From Adineta vaga (taxonomy: Eukaryota; Rotifera): a stretch of 64,000 nucleotides of DNA. A program made the position numbers and the translations under genes. The stretch's first letter is position 1. Each line of letters begins with the position of its first letter. Where the stretch lies: the NCBI GenBank assembly GCA_021613535.1, contig CP075496.1, positions 10,292,001 through 10,356,000 on the forward strand. Direction: 5' to 3'. This document shows positions 45,772 through 57,228 of the stretch, piece after piece. The notes beneath the pieces were generated by a model, which made no database searches, had not been told where the DNA came from, and worked only from the letters and a program-made list of their open reading frames with translations.

Positions 45772-48700
45772 ATGTTATCTAATCGATCCATCTTTTCACA
45801 ATTATTATACGTTCTAATCTTTGCCCAATTTCCTCTATGTAAGTTATAACAAACAAAAAAAAACCCGAAACAATCATATCATCAGGTGTCTTCAATCACT
45901 TTTTTCTCTTCTTATCAAATCGATTCCTTCATAGAAAGTATCATATATCTTTAGCACAACTGTTTCTTTGAATATTTCAATCGACATAAAGTAATGAATA
46001 TTCTCCATATTATGTTTTTTCCGTCAAAGACAAAAAAACAACTATAGAAATTTTTTAGTTACTCAACTAACAGTTAAGATATATATTGATTTGTTTTTGA
46101 AATTCTCGATGAAATGATAAGAATTTTCTCATGAGTATTTCGACTGTATATTCAACACCATCAGGAATGATCAAGAATAACAGAGAATAGATTCATTTTA
46201 TTTTTTATCTACATATATACATTTCCGAGCAAAATTATATTTCTTATATAAACTGTCTCTGGAAAATTGATACTGCTTTTAAGAAACAGATGTGTTTTTG
46301 CTCAGTGATAAAGTTATATGAGGTTTTTGATGATGATAAGAATCAAATGAAGATTTATTTTCGTATTTTTTTTGAATACATAAGGGAAATATAAAGAAAA
46401 TTAATGAAGATACGTCTAATCATTTTTTATCGAACATTTAAATAAAGTCATAATATTGTATATTCATTAAAATCTCAGAAAGTACATTGTTTATTTCGTG
46501 CAAAATAGAATGAAAATAATCGAGATCATTCTTGTTTAGTAATTGTTTCTTCTTTGCCAATATACAATCCTTTAACTGGCTGTCATGACTTAACAAGTCC
46601 GAATGAAGATTTTAATTTTGCTATTTGTTTGCAACGTGCATCAAATAAACAACATCCATATAATTTCTACACTGCACCATCATTTTGTCTCCAAAATTAT
46701 CCACCTTATGGTCAATTGATTGATTTATCATCGTTATCTTTATCAACAATTGATTTTCTTTTCGAAAGTTTAACAAATCTATTCAAAACAAGAGATTCAC
46801 ATATATCTTTACCTGCACCAAACTTTCTCTGGATAGGTTCAAGTAAGATTAAATCTTCAGCATATTCTCTAAATTAGTCTTTAGATTTCACACAGAATGA
46901 AACAACTAAGGATATTTGGTGTTCTAATCAATGTCAAGGAAATAATCAATCGGCAAATTTTCTCATTTTAAAACTACGTTGTCAACTTGGTAATATAAGT
47001 AAATCTTGTATTACAACGAAAAAAACACATTGGGATCGAGCACCATTTATCTGTCAATCAAATCAAACAATAATTCTAGAAGAACAAATTAAACCAGCCG
47101 CACTTACTATTTCACCAAGTTATTCGAGTAAAGATTTACTTTTGAAAAAATATTCAATTTATAAAGCGTTATTTTAGATGATACAATTGTTTTCTATGAT
47201 TCCAATTCTTGTGTCATTGTTCGTACACGTACACATCAGTATACATTTTGTTTTCGTCGTCAATCATGTCCGCAAACATTAACAAGTGCATTTTGTACGA
47301 CAAAACCACTTGCAGCACAAATATGTCAAGAAGAAAAAAATTCTTCCAATCTATTAACCATTGAAAATGACGAAGAATATGAATTAATCAGTAAAGTTAT
47401 ATCGGATTATTCAGATGAAACATTATTAAATGAAAATGGTTTAATGAAAAATAAATATGTTTCTCGAGCACAATGGATGTGGATTGACGGGATTAAAGGT
47501 AAACTTATTCATCCATAGATTATTGAATTTCTTCATTTAGTTAACTAGGTTTTTACGATGATTATCAATGGGCTATCAATGAAAATTCTTTAACACCAAT
47601 TCCAGATAAATTTTGGTGTGATCAAATGAACAACTGCTCGGGTGAAAAAGGTCGTGAACATGTTGTTCTAAATATTGTCTGTCAATTGAATAAAACAACG
47701 TTTCAACCTTGTCTTGCATCAAGACGAGACTCAGAACCTGGACCATTTATATGTAAACGGATATTAACAGAAAATGAAAGTAAAGAAAATTGAAAAATGT
47801 TTCAAAAATTCAATTGATATCTTTTCTAGTACCTATTGTCAATTATACATTTTTAAAGAATTCAACGAAAAGATCTATTCCTGTTGTACCTGTTTATGAA
47901 AAAAGTAAATTTATTTGGATTTCTAATTTCTTGTCTTTTTCAATCTTTTCAATAGATTCGACATATATGTATTATGATGAACATCATTGTTTAACTGTTC
48001 AAACACATTCTCATCTTTATTCATTTTGTTTACGTCGACAAAATTGTAGTGAAAAAAGAGCTTATTGTACAAAATGGAGTGAAGCACAAAAAGATTGTCG
48101 ATCAATGAAAAATCGAGCACAATTATTAACCATTGAAAATGAATACGAACGAATGTTGATTACAGATATAATGAAAACTTATCTTAATGAAACACGTTTA
48201 GCATTCAATGGAAGTTCTTATCGTTTTTATGAACAAGCCGATTTTGTTTGGATTGATGGAATTCAACAAGGTAATTTAAAGAAGGTTATATTTTCTTTTG
48301 GCTAATATTGTTTTTTTTTTCAGCGGATGAACAAATATATTTATGGGGAAATGAACGTGAATCAATACCCGAACATTTGTGGTGTCCAAAAGATCAATGT
48401 AATTCATCACGTCGTGATCGTGTTACGATAAATATAGTATGTAATAAAAATAATTCACTCGCTTGTTTGGGAACACGTGTCGAATGGCAACCAGCACCAT
48501 ATATTTGTAAACGAATTCGACCAAAGGATCGTAAGAATTATTTCTTTCTTGAATATCTATTCGATTTATTTTATATAAATAGAATGTCCAATAGTGTTCA
48601 ATCAGCTGGAATATAATCAAGAAAGTGAAATGTTAATTATAGAAGTTAATCGAACAGTAATTTTCATCAAATGTAAACATCCGGATTATAATGAACAAAC

Positions 48701-50677
48701 GAAAGTAGAATATCAATGTGATAGTCAGAAGAATGAATGGAAATTATTTTATAAAAATGAGAATTTTACTTGTCGTAAGTTCATATAATTTGATAGAGAA
48801 ATAACAGAAATTGTTTTCTTGTTTAGCGGAATATGAACCACCTCCAATGGCTATGGTAATCAATACTACTCAGTCGATAACTGAGTCGACTACTCAATCA
48901 ACAGTCGAATCGACTATTCAATCAACTATTCAAGATACCAGTTCAAGTAAGACAGAATATTTCCTTCAGCCCATCGGATACGAAACATCATTAGAATATT
49001 TCAACTATTACATTTGTATTTAAAATAATACTATTAAGCAATCAGACATGAAGATATGCTTTTCAATGTCGATTCCTAAACTAAATATTGCTAGCTTACG
49101 TTTCTTACATAATGACATATAGTTCGGAAACTTGTTGTCCTTCATTCGTTTGCGATATTTTTTTAACTTTTAACTATAGCTTCAACTCGATGGACATATA
49201 CGATTTCAAGAATTACTAGTACTTCTTCATTACAAAGTATAAGAATGGTTATATCTATCTTTTACATATCATATTTATCATTTTATTTAGTTGCAGACTG
49301 TTCTCAAATGGAACTATCTATTTTAATAGCGAATTTACCAACAGAATCACGCTATATACAAACACAACGGTTACCATCTTATTCATCTTTGTATTATAAT
49401 ATAAAACTAACATGTAATTTTAATCAATCAATTCAAATTATTTATCGTTGTGATTTAATTAATAAACGTTGGATGTATATTTATGGTAATACAAATCAGT
49501 TTCAAAAATGTTCTCAACCATGTAATAGTAGAGAACGAATGGAATTATTAAATAAATATTTTACACAACATGAACAAAATAAAATTCAGACAATATATTT
49601 AAGACGACGTAATCAACTTCGTTTACGATGTTTTAATAAAAAGGAAAACCAATGGAAAACAATTTTCTATACATGTGAAACAATGTCAATAACAACATAT
49701 GAATGGTTCGATATACATTCATGTTTTCAATCATTTGTATCAACAACAGAGCTTCCACGTAAGATTAATACGAAAAGAATTCAAATTAGAATAGTATTTG
49801 TAAATAGTATTCACTACAATAACGACATTGTAAAAAATAGAGAACACATGATTTGAAAGAATGAAATCTGAAGCAAAATAGTTTTCTACAAATTAATAAT
49901 TCAATATATATCTATTTTCTTGTTTAATAACATGTTGATTTCTGTTACTAATTTTCTGTATTTTAGCTTTTATGGTATCAATGGCTATAACTGAATTACC
50001 ACGTGTATGTCCTGCAGCTGTTCGTCGTGGTAGTCCATGCGAGCATGTGCCAGGACAATATATATTCGATATCAATGGATGTACACGAAAAGTTTGTCCA
50101 TCACTTAGTCAATTGTGTAATGTAAATCGAATTGAATATTTAAAAATCGTTGTTTTCGTTTATCTGTTATTTTCTTTTCTTATAGACAATTCGTTGTCCA
50201 TCTGATCGAATATGTCGCGTTGTTTCTTGCAAAGAATGCGCTCACACAGAATATCTTCAACCGGTTTGTGAATATCCACCAGGTATGTACTTTTTATTAA
50301 AAATTTGTTTCACATGCTTTTTCATTGTATATCTTGATCTATATGCTTAATTAGATGATCAGCATAACACCAATGCTAACGATGATCTAGCTATTGTCGA
50401 TATTACGCTGAATGTGTAGTTTAAGTTTGAACAGATTTTGCTTGATTTGCTTCAATAGTTAGTTATTGTTGTGTGTTTGTTTATTTTTTCGTTTTTGTCT
50501 CATTTCCTTCCCTCTCTAGTACCATCTTTGTGTCAACTTGAAAAACAGTTGATTTTATTGAATAACACGGAATCAATCAATCGTTGGGTTCATCAAACAA
50601 TCATTCTTGTTCAACAATATGCTAATGAACAACGGCTACGATTAATAACACCATGGCCAGTTTTGACTATTAATTAA
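45772..50677 (+). CDS. secreted multi-domain C-type-lectin-like protein
   Basis: Fifteen exons: 45772-45838, 46540-46842, 46885-47127, 47178-47498, 47549-47779, 47830-47904, 47956-48270, 48324-48530, 48583-48774, 48827-48946, 49180-49236, 49291-49758, 49967-50121, 50186-50282 and 50520-50677. They join in frame to 1002 residues. Exon 1 is a signal peptide (FSQLLYVLIFAQFPLL). Three CTLD-like units follow, each built of two exons. Unit 1 (about 25-204) is divergent. Unit 2 (205-388) has AQICQEEKNSSNLLTIEN, WMWIDGI and GPFICKRI. Unit 3 (413-587) has EAQKDCRSM, LLTIENEYE, VWIDGIQ and APYICKRI. The usual Ca2+/sugar EPN or QPD motifs are not seen, so carbohydrate binding is doubtful. Next come a sushi-like module (588-650), a Ser/Thr linker and a Cys-rich C-terminus (CPAAVRRGSPCEHVPGQY). 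No TM segment, so probably secreted. Confidence 0.88.
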
Positions 50678-51949
50678 ATAATCATATATATTTTTTTAGA
50701 ATGATTTATTCTTCTTTGTGTGATCTATAAAAGTTATTTTTAGTTAGTAAATGAAAAGAAGAGTTAAGTCTATAGTTAAATATAAACAAAAAAAACTGAT
50801 TTATGTATAGAAGGAAGACACATGAATTTATATCAATTTAATTGATACAAAATTATACCTGAATCTTATCAAGAAAACTTTGCATGTCTGTTATTTACAT
50901 TCTAGAAGAATAGTTAGGTGATAGTTTGCAATATCGAATAGAAAGTATTCATCCTATTGTTCTTCATATATGCAATTCTAATTTTTACAGAAACAAATCT
51001 ATGATTCATGACTGCTTTAACTACCATCATGCACATGGATATCTAAAATTGATTTTTCAAAATAATCTAACGAGAAATAATTGTGCCTCTTAGACCATCA
51101 CGTCGAAAGATGGGATGAATAGTCTGTTCTTTCATTTTCGTAGATGAGTTATATGTTAAGCAGCTTTTCACTATGTCGCATAAACAGGTCAATCTAGATC
51201 CCGGCATCTACTTTATTTAAAAAAAGGAAAGAAAAATGATTCCAGATTTTATGTGAATGATTATCAAGGATACATCTTTGTAATTAAATTTACATATATC
51301 GCACTAAGTTACATTTGTTGTATCAATTATAACGATATTTTAAGTATCTGAGAAATATATGTAATTTTACAGATCGATGCCGTATTTCACTAAAAACTCT
51401 ATATAGTACGTCACTATATATTTGTAAAAATCAACTTTAAAAAAATATCGATTAATTAAACTATCAAAACTTAACATTAGTTGTATAATAATACTTCAGT
51501 TGGTTTCATTCAGCATTCATAAGATTGAATGAAAATCATTGATTAAATCACCTAATATTCAACAAAATGACTCTAACTGAACTTACATATAGCAAATCAA
51601 TAGTCAACTTCTTTCATTGATGCTTACAAAGAATAGAAACAAACAAAACTATATTATCTGCACACAGCAGTCAATGCACTATCCAACCATATAAAAATAA
51701 AAAACTCCTGAAGCTTTGTCGAACTATAGGCAACCGAAGAAAATGAGGAAAAATAGATGAATCAACCTTTACATTTAAATCAACACGGTGCTGGCACGTC
51801 TAATTCAAAACAACATGAAAGATAAAAACATGTCATAAAAAAGTGCATATTAACCTTCATTAAATGGTTAAATGGCAATAAATTATTTTATCAGCTGTTA
51901 CACCATATTGAAAATTAATGATTTTAACATACTTTCTTCTTTCAATAAA
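50678..51949. other. intergenic between the lectin and LicD genes
   Basis: About 1.3 kb of AT-rich DNA without a supported exon. The frame of the LicD gene is open back to an ATG at 51872, but its better start is 51950. Confidence 0.5.
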
Positions 51950-53590
51950 ATGCGATGTCAAAAACAGCTACTTTTAAAGTGCATTTATGGTATAAGTGCA
52001 TTGCTTGTTCTTGATACTATAATTTTTTATTATTATCAACCTAATTATAGCTTATTAAATATCCCATACGATGAAAATATTGGTATTGAACAAGCTCTCA
52101 AACAAATGTCCGTATGTACTTCTGAAGATCGTCCTCGCCAATATTCTCTTCTTCACACTCTTCATGCATGGACAAAGTTTGCTCGAAAACATCATATTCA
52201 ATATTGGATTTCTTATGGTTCATTAGTTGGTTATATACAACGTCGTGGATTATTGCCACACGATGAAGATGTTGATATATTCATAATGGGACAAGAATCA
52301 TCGCACCTATTTGAACTTTCTCGTTTCAATGTTTCATCAACCTATCGGCTTGTTGTTCATCCACAATGGTTTATTATTGGTGAAAGCAACCGATCATATT
52401 TCGAATCGGAGGGAATCGATTTTATTGCACCAGATGCACGATTTATAAATATTGAAAATGGTCTTCACGTAGATATTTGGCCTATCTACGATCATAATCC
52501 AGATGCAACAAGACTTTACAAAGATAAACCAACAATGTTAGCAGCATATAGTAACTCTTATGAATGGATGTTATCACCAAAAGAGTGGACATTTCCTTTG
52601 CAGGAATGTATATTTAGTGGTATCAAAGTATGGTGTCCAGCAGAACCAGCAAAACTAGTGAGTCATTTTTATAATGAAGTTTCTGTGAATATCTCATCTA
52701 TAACATGTGAGAATGGATCATGGGTAAGCTCACAGATATATAAAATGGCTAAAAAACAGATGAAGATGAATAATCAAATTACTAACAGTACTCCTGCACA
52801 ACTTTCCAATACGTAGGTATCATGAAGTTGAACAGAATCTTCTAAAGCTAACAATATGACATGCTGAACTCTGTAAAATTCTTTGTTTTAGAACTATAAA
52901 ATCTGGTTATTTAAATAATTATACTCTCATCGATTCAGTCCTCGAGCAGATTCCTACATGTAATTTAGAAGATCGTTCTCGTCAACGAAATCTTCTAGCA
53001 ACACTTCAAACTTGGTCGTATTTAGCAGAAGCTCATAATCTTCATTATTGGTTAACATTCGAATCATTGATTGGTTATGTTCAACGTGGTGGTCTACTAC
53101 CACATAATCGTAATCTTCATATTACGATGATGGTTGACGATACTCCACAATTATTAAATATTTCTCAAACTAATTTTTCATCAAAGTATCAACTCAAAGT
53201 TCATCCACAATGGAATATTGTTGGAGCACAAAATCGTTCTAGTTTTCCAGAAGAAGGTATCGATTTTGTTACGTCTAATGCACGATTAATCAATCTGAAA
53301 AGCAATTCTTATATTGATATATTACCAGCATATAACTTCGATCCATTGTCTTCGATTAAATCACAAGATCAAAATTTGACTGTATACGACTCAAACTATA
53401 ACTGGTTATCATATCCTAAGGATTGGACTTATCCATTACTCACATGTTATTTTAGTAAGATAAAAGTATTATGTCCAGTGATCCGAAGATGTTAGTAAAA
53501 ACTATGTATAATACCAAAGCATTAACAAAATCGGATACTAAATGTGAGAATGGTACTTGGGTAAAAACTATTGATGAAGACAACACATAA
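51950..53590 (+). CDS. tandem LicD/fukutin-like protein with a degenerate second domain and a one-base frameshift
   Basis: Predicted Golgi/ER type II membrane protein of the LicD nucleotidyltransferase/phosphotransferase family (fukutin, FKRP, bacterial LicD). The start at 51950 (MRCQKQ) gives a short cytosolic tail and a signal anchor (LLLKCIYGISALLVLDTIIF). Exon 1 (to 52812) carries domain 1 with the family signature WISYGSLVGYIQRRGLLPHD, EDVDIFI; the acidic HDEDVD motif should bind the metal. Exon 2 (from 52892, joined in phase 2) repeats the whole domain (DRSRQRNLLATLQTW, LIGYVQRGGLLPHN, RNLHITM), but the acidic residues are gone (HNRNLH). The frame breaks at about 53476 (LCPV then a stop); one missing base restores SDPKMLVKT, CENGTWVKT to a stop at 53590, matching domain 1's CP.., CENGSWV end. 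Substrate unknown. Confidence 0.83.
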
Positions 53591-54132
53591 TGCAAAAAAA
53601 TTATTATTTGTTTCATTTTTTATTTCAATGTTACGATTATTTATGGGAACGTTAGTAACGTCTGGGATCTACTTCCTTTGAAAATTTTGAAGTAAATCTC
53701 AAATAAATTCTTTTGCATTTGAGAGCGTAGTGTACGAGACCACTAGTTAGATGAGAATAATGGCAAAGACAAGGCTGATGGTATCCAAAATTTTGACAAA
53801 ACTAATGAGTCTGAACAAATCGTAGTTAAATATGAAAATCCTTTCAAAGAATAGTTCCTCAGATTGTTTACTTCAAATTTGTTGAGAAACTACTTTTTGT
53901 TTTTATAATTTTAAAAGAATAAGAATTATACTTTTTGTTTTTCATATAACAACAAATCATTGTATCATATTTCATTTTGATGAAATTCACTTAGTCTATG
54001 CAATCATATTTGAATAAGTCAATATGTCTCTTGCAATTTGAAACTCTGTCAATTTAATCTACATAACTTCTAATATCAGCATGATATTTATTTCTACTAC
54101 TAATATATAAAAAACACATAGCTATAAAATAT
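53591..54132. other. intergenic, convergent 3' ends of LicD and rhotekin genes
   Basis: About 540 bp of AT-rich DNA with no recognised content. Confidence 0.5.
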
Positions 54133-55989
54133 TTATAAACGTGTACACACTATGAATGAGTTTTTCTCATCTTCTTCTTGATTAATATTCAAAGGATCAA
54201 CAGAATAGTTTATTATAGTATTTGAATGATTTATTGTATCGGTTACCGTCGATGGAGACAGATCACTTGTTAGACGAATATCATCTAAAGAAATGATAAG
54301 TGTGAGTTTCGAAAGACAATGAATTAGTATGACCTACTAAGCGATTTTGCTTTTGTTCTTAATGGTGGTTTTTTTCTGATTACTCTACTACTAATCGATG
54401 ATGTTGGTGATGAAGTCAATGTTTGATGAGAACTACGTCTCATAGATGGTAAATGATCATAAGTTATTTGCCATGCAGCTGAATAGCAAAACAAATAAAC
54501 AAGAGATTTGAAGACAAAAAGAAAAGATGGATTAAATGTGATTTCTTACCAACATCAACAACATGTTGTTGTAATGCCCGAATCCAATTATTTAATGTAA
54601 ATATATCTTCAACAAAAAATTGTTCGAGATCGAAACCACGATTATATATTGAAAATGATAATTGATCAGTTCGTGCTAAAACTATTGTCTCCTACATTAC
54701 AAAACGAAGACGAATTCACATGAATAATCATATAATTACTACTACCGATGTTATAGCAATCGAAAATCGATGTTGATCTGAATAATCATCTCGCATTATT
54801 TCCTCTCCATTTAAAAATCCAGCCGTTAATGTACATGAATATGGTATATTATAAACTCTTACAATACCAGCATATGTTGCTAAACGTGTGTAACATAATG
54901 GTTGAGCAGAAAATAGAGCATGATATGAGTCTTGAATTGGTAACTGCATTAATGGATTCTCATTTGGATATTCCATTTTGAAATGACGAATTTTCGTAGA
55001 TTTTGATACGGACTCTTTTGTAAGAATTGTATGAGCAATTAAAACGAACTTTGATTGGAATTGTTCAGTTGATTTAAGCTTAAAAAGAAAGGTGTTGGGT
55101 TTTTCCTAAAAAATATGATTTAAATTGGATAGATTACATCTGTTGGATTGATTTCAGACAGTTTTCGTGCTGATTTTGGTGATCCATGTATAGAAAAATA
55201 ACTATAACGATTAGCAAATTCTTTTGCCGATGACGATAATGCTAATCGTTTATTTAGAGCATAAATTTCTAAATGTAATTGAAAATTATGTGGAACATTA
55301 TTACTAAAATGGAATCAATGATTGAATTCTTTTATTATAATATCAAAATTAAACTTACAAAATAAGTTTATCTGTAAATAGAATATCAGATGAATGCCTA
55401 TCGATAAATTTCATATTTGTATCAATAATTTCACATCCAATACGTGCCAAACAAAATACAGCGAATGTTTTTTGTTCTAAAATGATAATTATAAATATAG
55501 AATCAATTATTTCAAGAAAAGAAGTTTACTTACCTGATTTGGCTTTCATTTTTGTCCATACTAATGGTAAACGAATATCCGATAGAGATACAGTTGCTTT
55601 CGTTGGTTCAAAACTTTGAAAACGAAAGAAAAATTCAAAAGAAAACAGATATATTTTAAATCAAGTAGTAATTATCCTACTCGTCTTGATCATATTTAAG
55701 TAGATTCTGTTGTTTTCGTTGTATTTCACTCATAAATGCTAACATTCGTTGTTGAGATAGGATAAGAGCTTTGTGACATTCAATTGTTTGTTCAAGTGTA
55801 GTAACTACATTAAGTAGTTTACTAATTCCATCAATCATTCTAACTTCACAATCAATTTTACGTTCTAATTCTGGATCCTATCATAGATGAAATAGTATAT
55901 ATTTCATTACTTCTTGAAATTTCTATTTAACAACATACCCAAATAAAGAATGATACAATACGTTTTTCATCAGTCATTGATTCATTCAT
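54133..55989 (-). CDS. rhotekin-like Rho effector
   Basis: Scaffold that binds active Rho and septin/actin structures. Nine exons: 55939-55989, 55681-55877, 55534-55613, 55359-55476, 55138-55303, 54746-55078, 54550-54691, 54338-54478 and 54133-54284. All are in phase; 459 residues (human rhotekin about 560). Residues 18-85 form the HR1/REM Rho-binding coiled coil (PELERKIDCEVRMIDGISKL, SQQRMLAFMSEIQRKQ). An anillin-homology region follows (VSLSDIRLPLVWT, AVFCLARIGCEIIDTNMKFI, SAQPLCYTRLATYAG). Then comes a PH-like domain (CTLTAGFLNGEEIM, FSIAITS, FTLNNWIRALQQHV). The C-terminus is basic and Ser-rich. The N-terminus is shorter than in vertebrates, beginning just before HR1. Family assignment is by block order; rhotekin fits better than anillin because of length and the WT/SDIRLPL block. 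Confidence 0.85.
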
Positions 55990-57228
55990 TAAATTGTTTT
56001 GGAAATAAAAAGTAACTTATATGAGAAGAAAAATAACATCGAATGTTAAGTTATTCTTTCTTTTATGAGATTCTTTTTTCGTCGTCGTCTTCTTCTTCTT
56101 CAATCTATTTTGTTTTTAAATAAAAGTGACATGTGAAGAAGGCAAATATATAATGTACTGTATAGTGATTAAGAATTTCATTATACACAGTATATATATA
56201 TATATATATATATGCCTTTGTTGATAAGTAGGCGGACAGGTATGTCTTAAAATAAATTTCAGTTGATTATTCGTCTTCTATAAATTTTATGACATGTTTC
56301 TTTTTATATTTTGTGCAGTAAAAAAATAATAAACTTTATTTATTTGTTTATGGTTGAAAGAATAAAATCCATTAACTTCTTTTTTTATTTAAGTATGAAA
56401 AATTGTTTGAATTTCAATTCAAACGCTGAACTTTTTTCTCGATTTTTTTCACCTTGATATTGTATTCAAATTATCTTCATAATGTGCTTTTTTCGTCTCT
56501 ATGTACAATCATTAGATTCATATTGATTTATGTTAATAGATCAGTCAATGACAGAATGAATTAAATAATTGAGTAACAACGATTATTTTTTATAGTAATA
56601 TCGTTCAAGACGGTTTATTCAAGGTTTTATATTAAATAGAAATATTTCTATATGATAAACTTTCTGATATGAATTCTTTCTCTTGTATAATGCAAACGAC
56701 CACAAGGTTATGTATATGAGACGGATATGTCAAAAAAGAAAAGAGAGAATAATAGCAGAAATATGAAGAAGAAGAAGAAGTAGAACAAGGGACAAACAGA
56801 TACAAAGAAAACGAAACTTTTTTTTTCTATATATACACAAACATACAGGTACTTAGTACTATCAAATCGATAGTAAGGACGGCGCCGTTTAGTGTTTGGT
56901 TTTGTTTTATATCATTCACACGGGACAGTGTACATACTAGCGACCATTCGAAAGAAGAAATCAGACAAACGAAAGAAGTAAAGAAATGCAACTCGGGACT
57001 GATTTTGATCATTGTATGAAAAAGAAAATCCATAGAAACATATACACACACACGCACAGAAATGAAAAGAAAAGAAAATCAGACTATTCTACATTAGAAG
57101 ATCTGGCAATAGAAACCACAAAATGGTTTCAAAACGAAGGAAATTTATCTGCGGGAGGAAAAAGTAAACGGAAGCACGCGTACGCGCGTTGCTAGATTGA
57201 AAATAACGAACAAATGAAAACGTTTAGG
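55990..57228. other. intergenic between rhotekin and the AT-hook gene
   Basis: About 1.2 kb. It contains a (TA)n run at 56187-56212 and purine-rich patches (GAAGAA near 56764). The plus-strand frame at 56986-57195 is short and overlaps the AT-hook 3' UTR; I do not accept it as a gene. Confidence 0.5.
56187..56212 (+). repeat. (TA)n microsatellite
   Basis: About 13 TA units. Confidence 0.85.
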
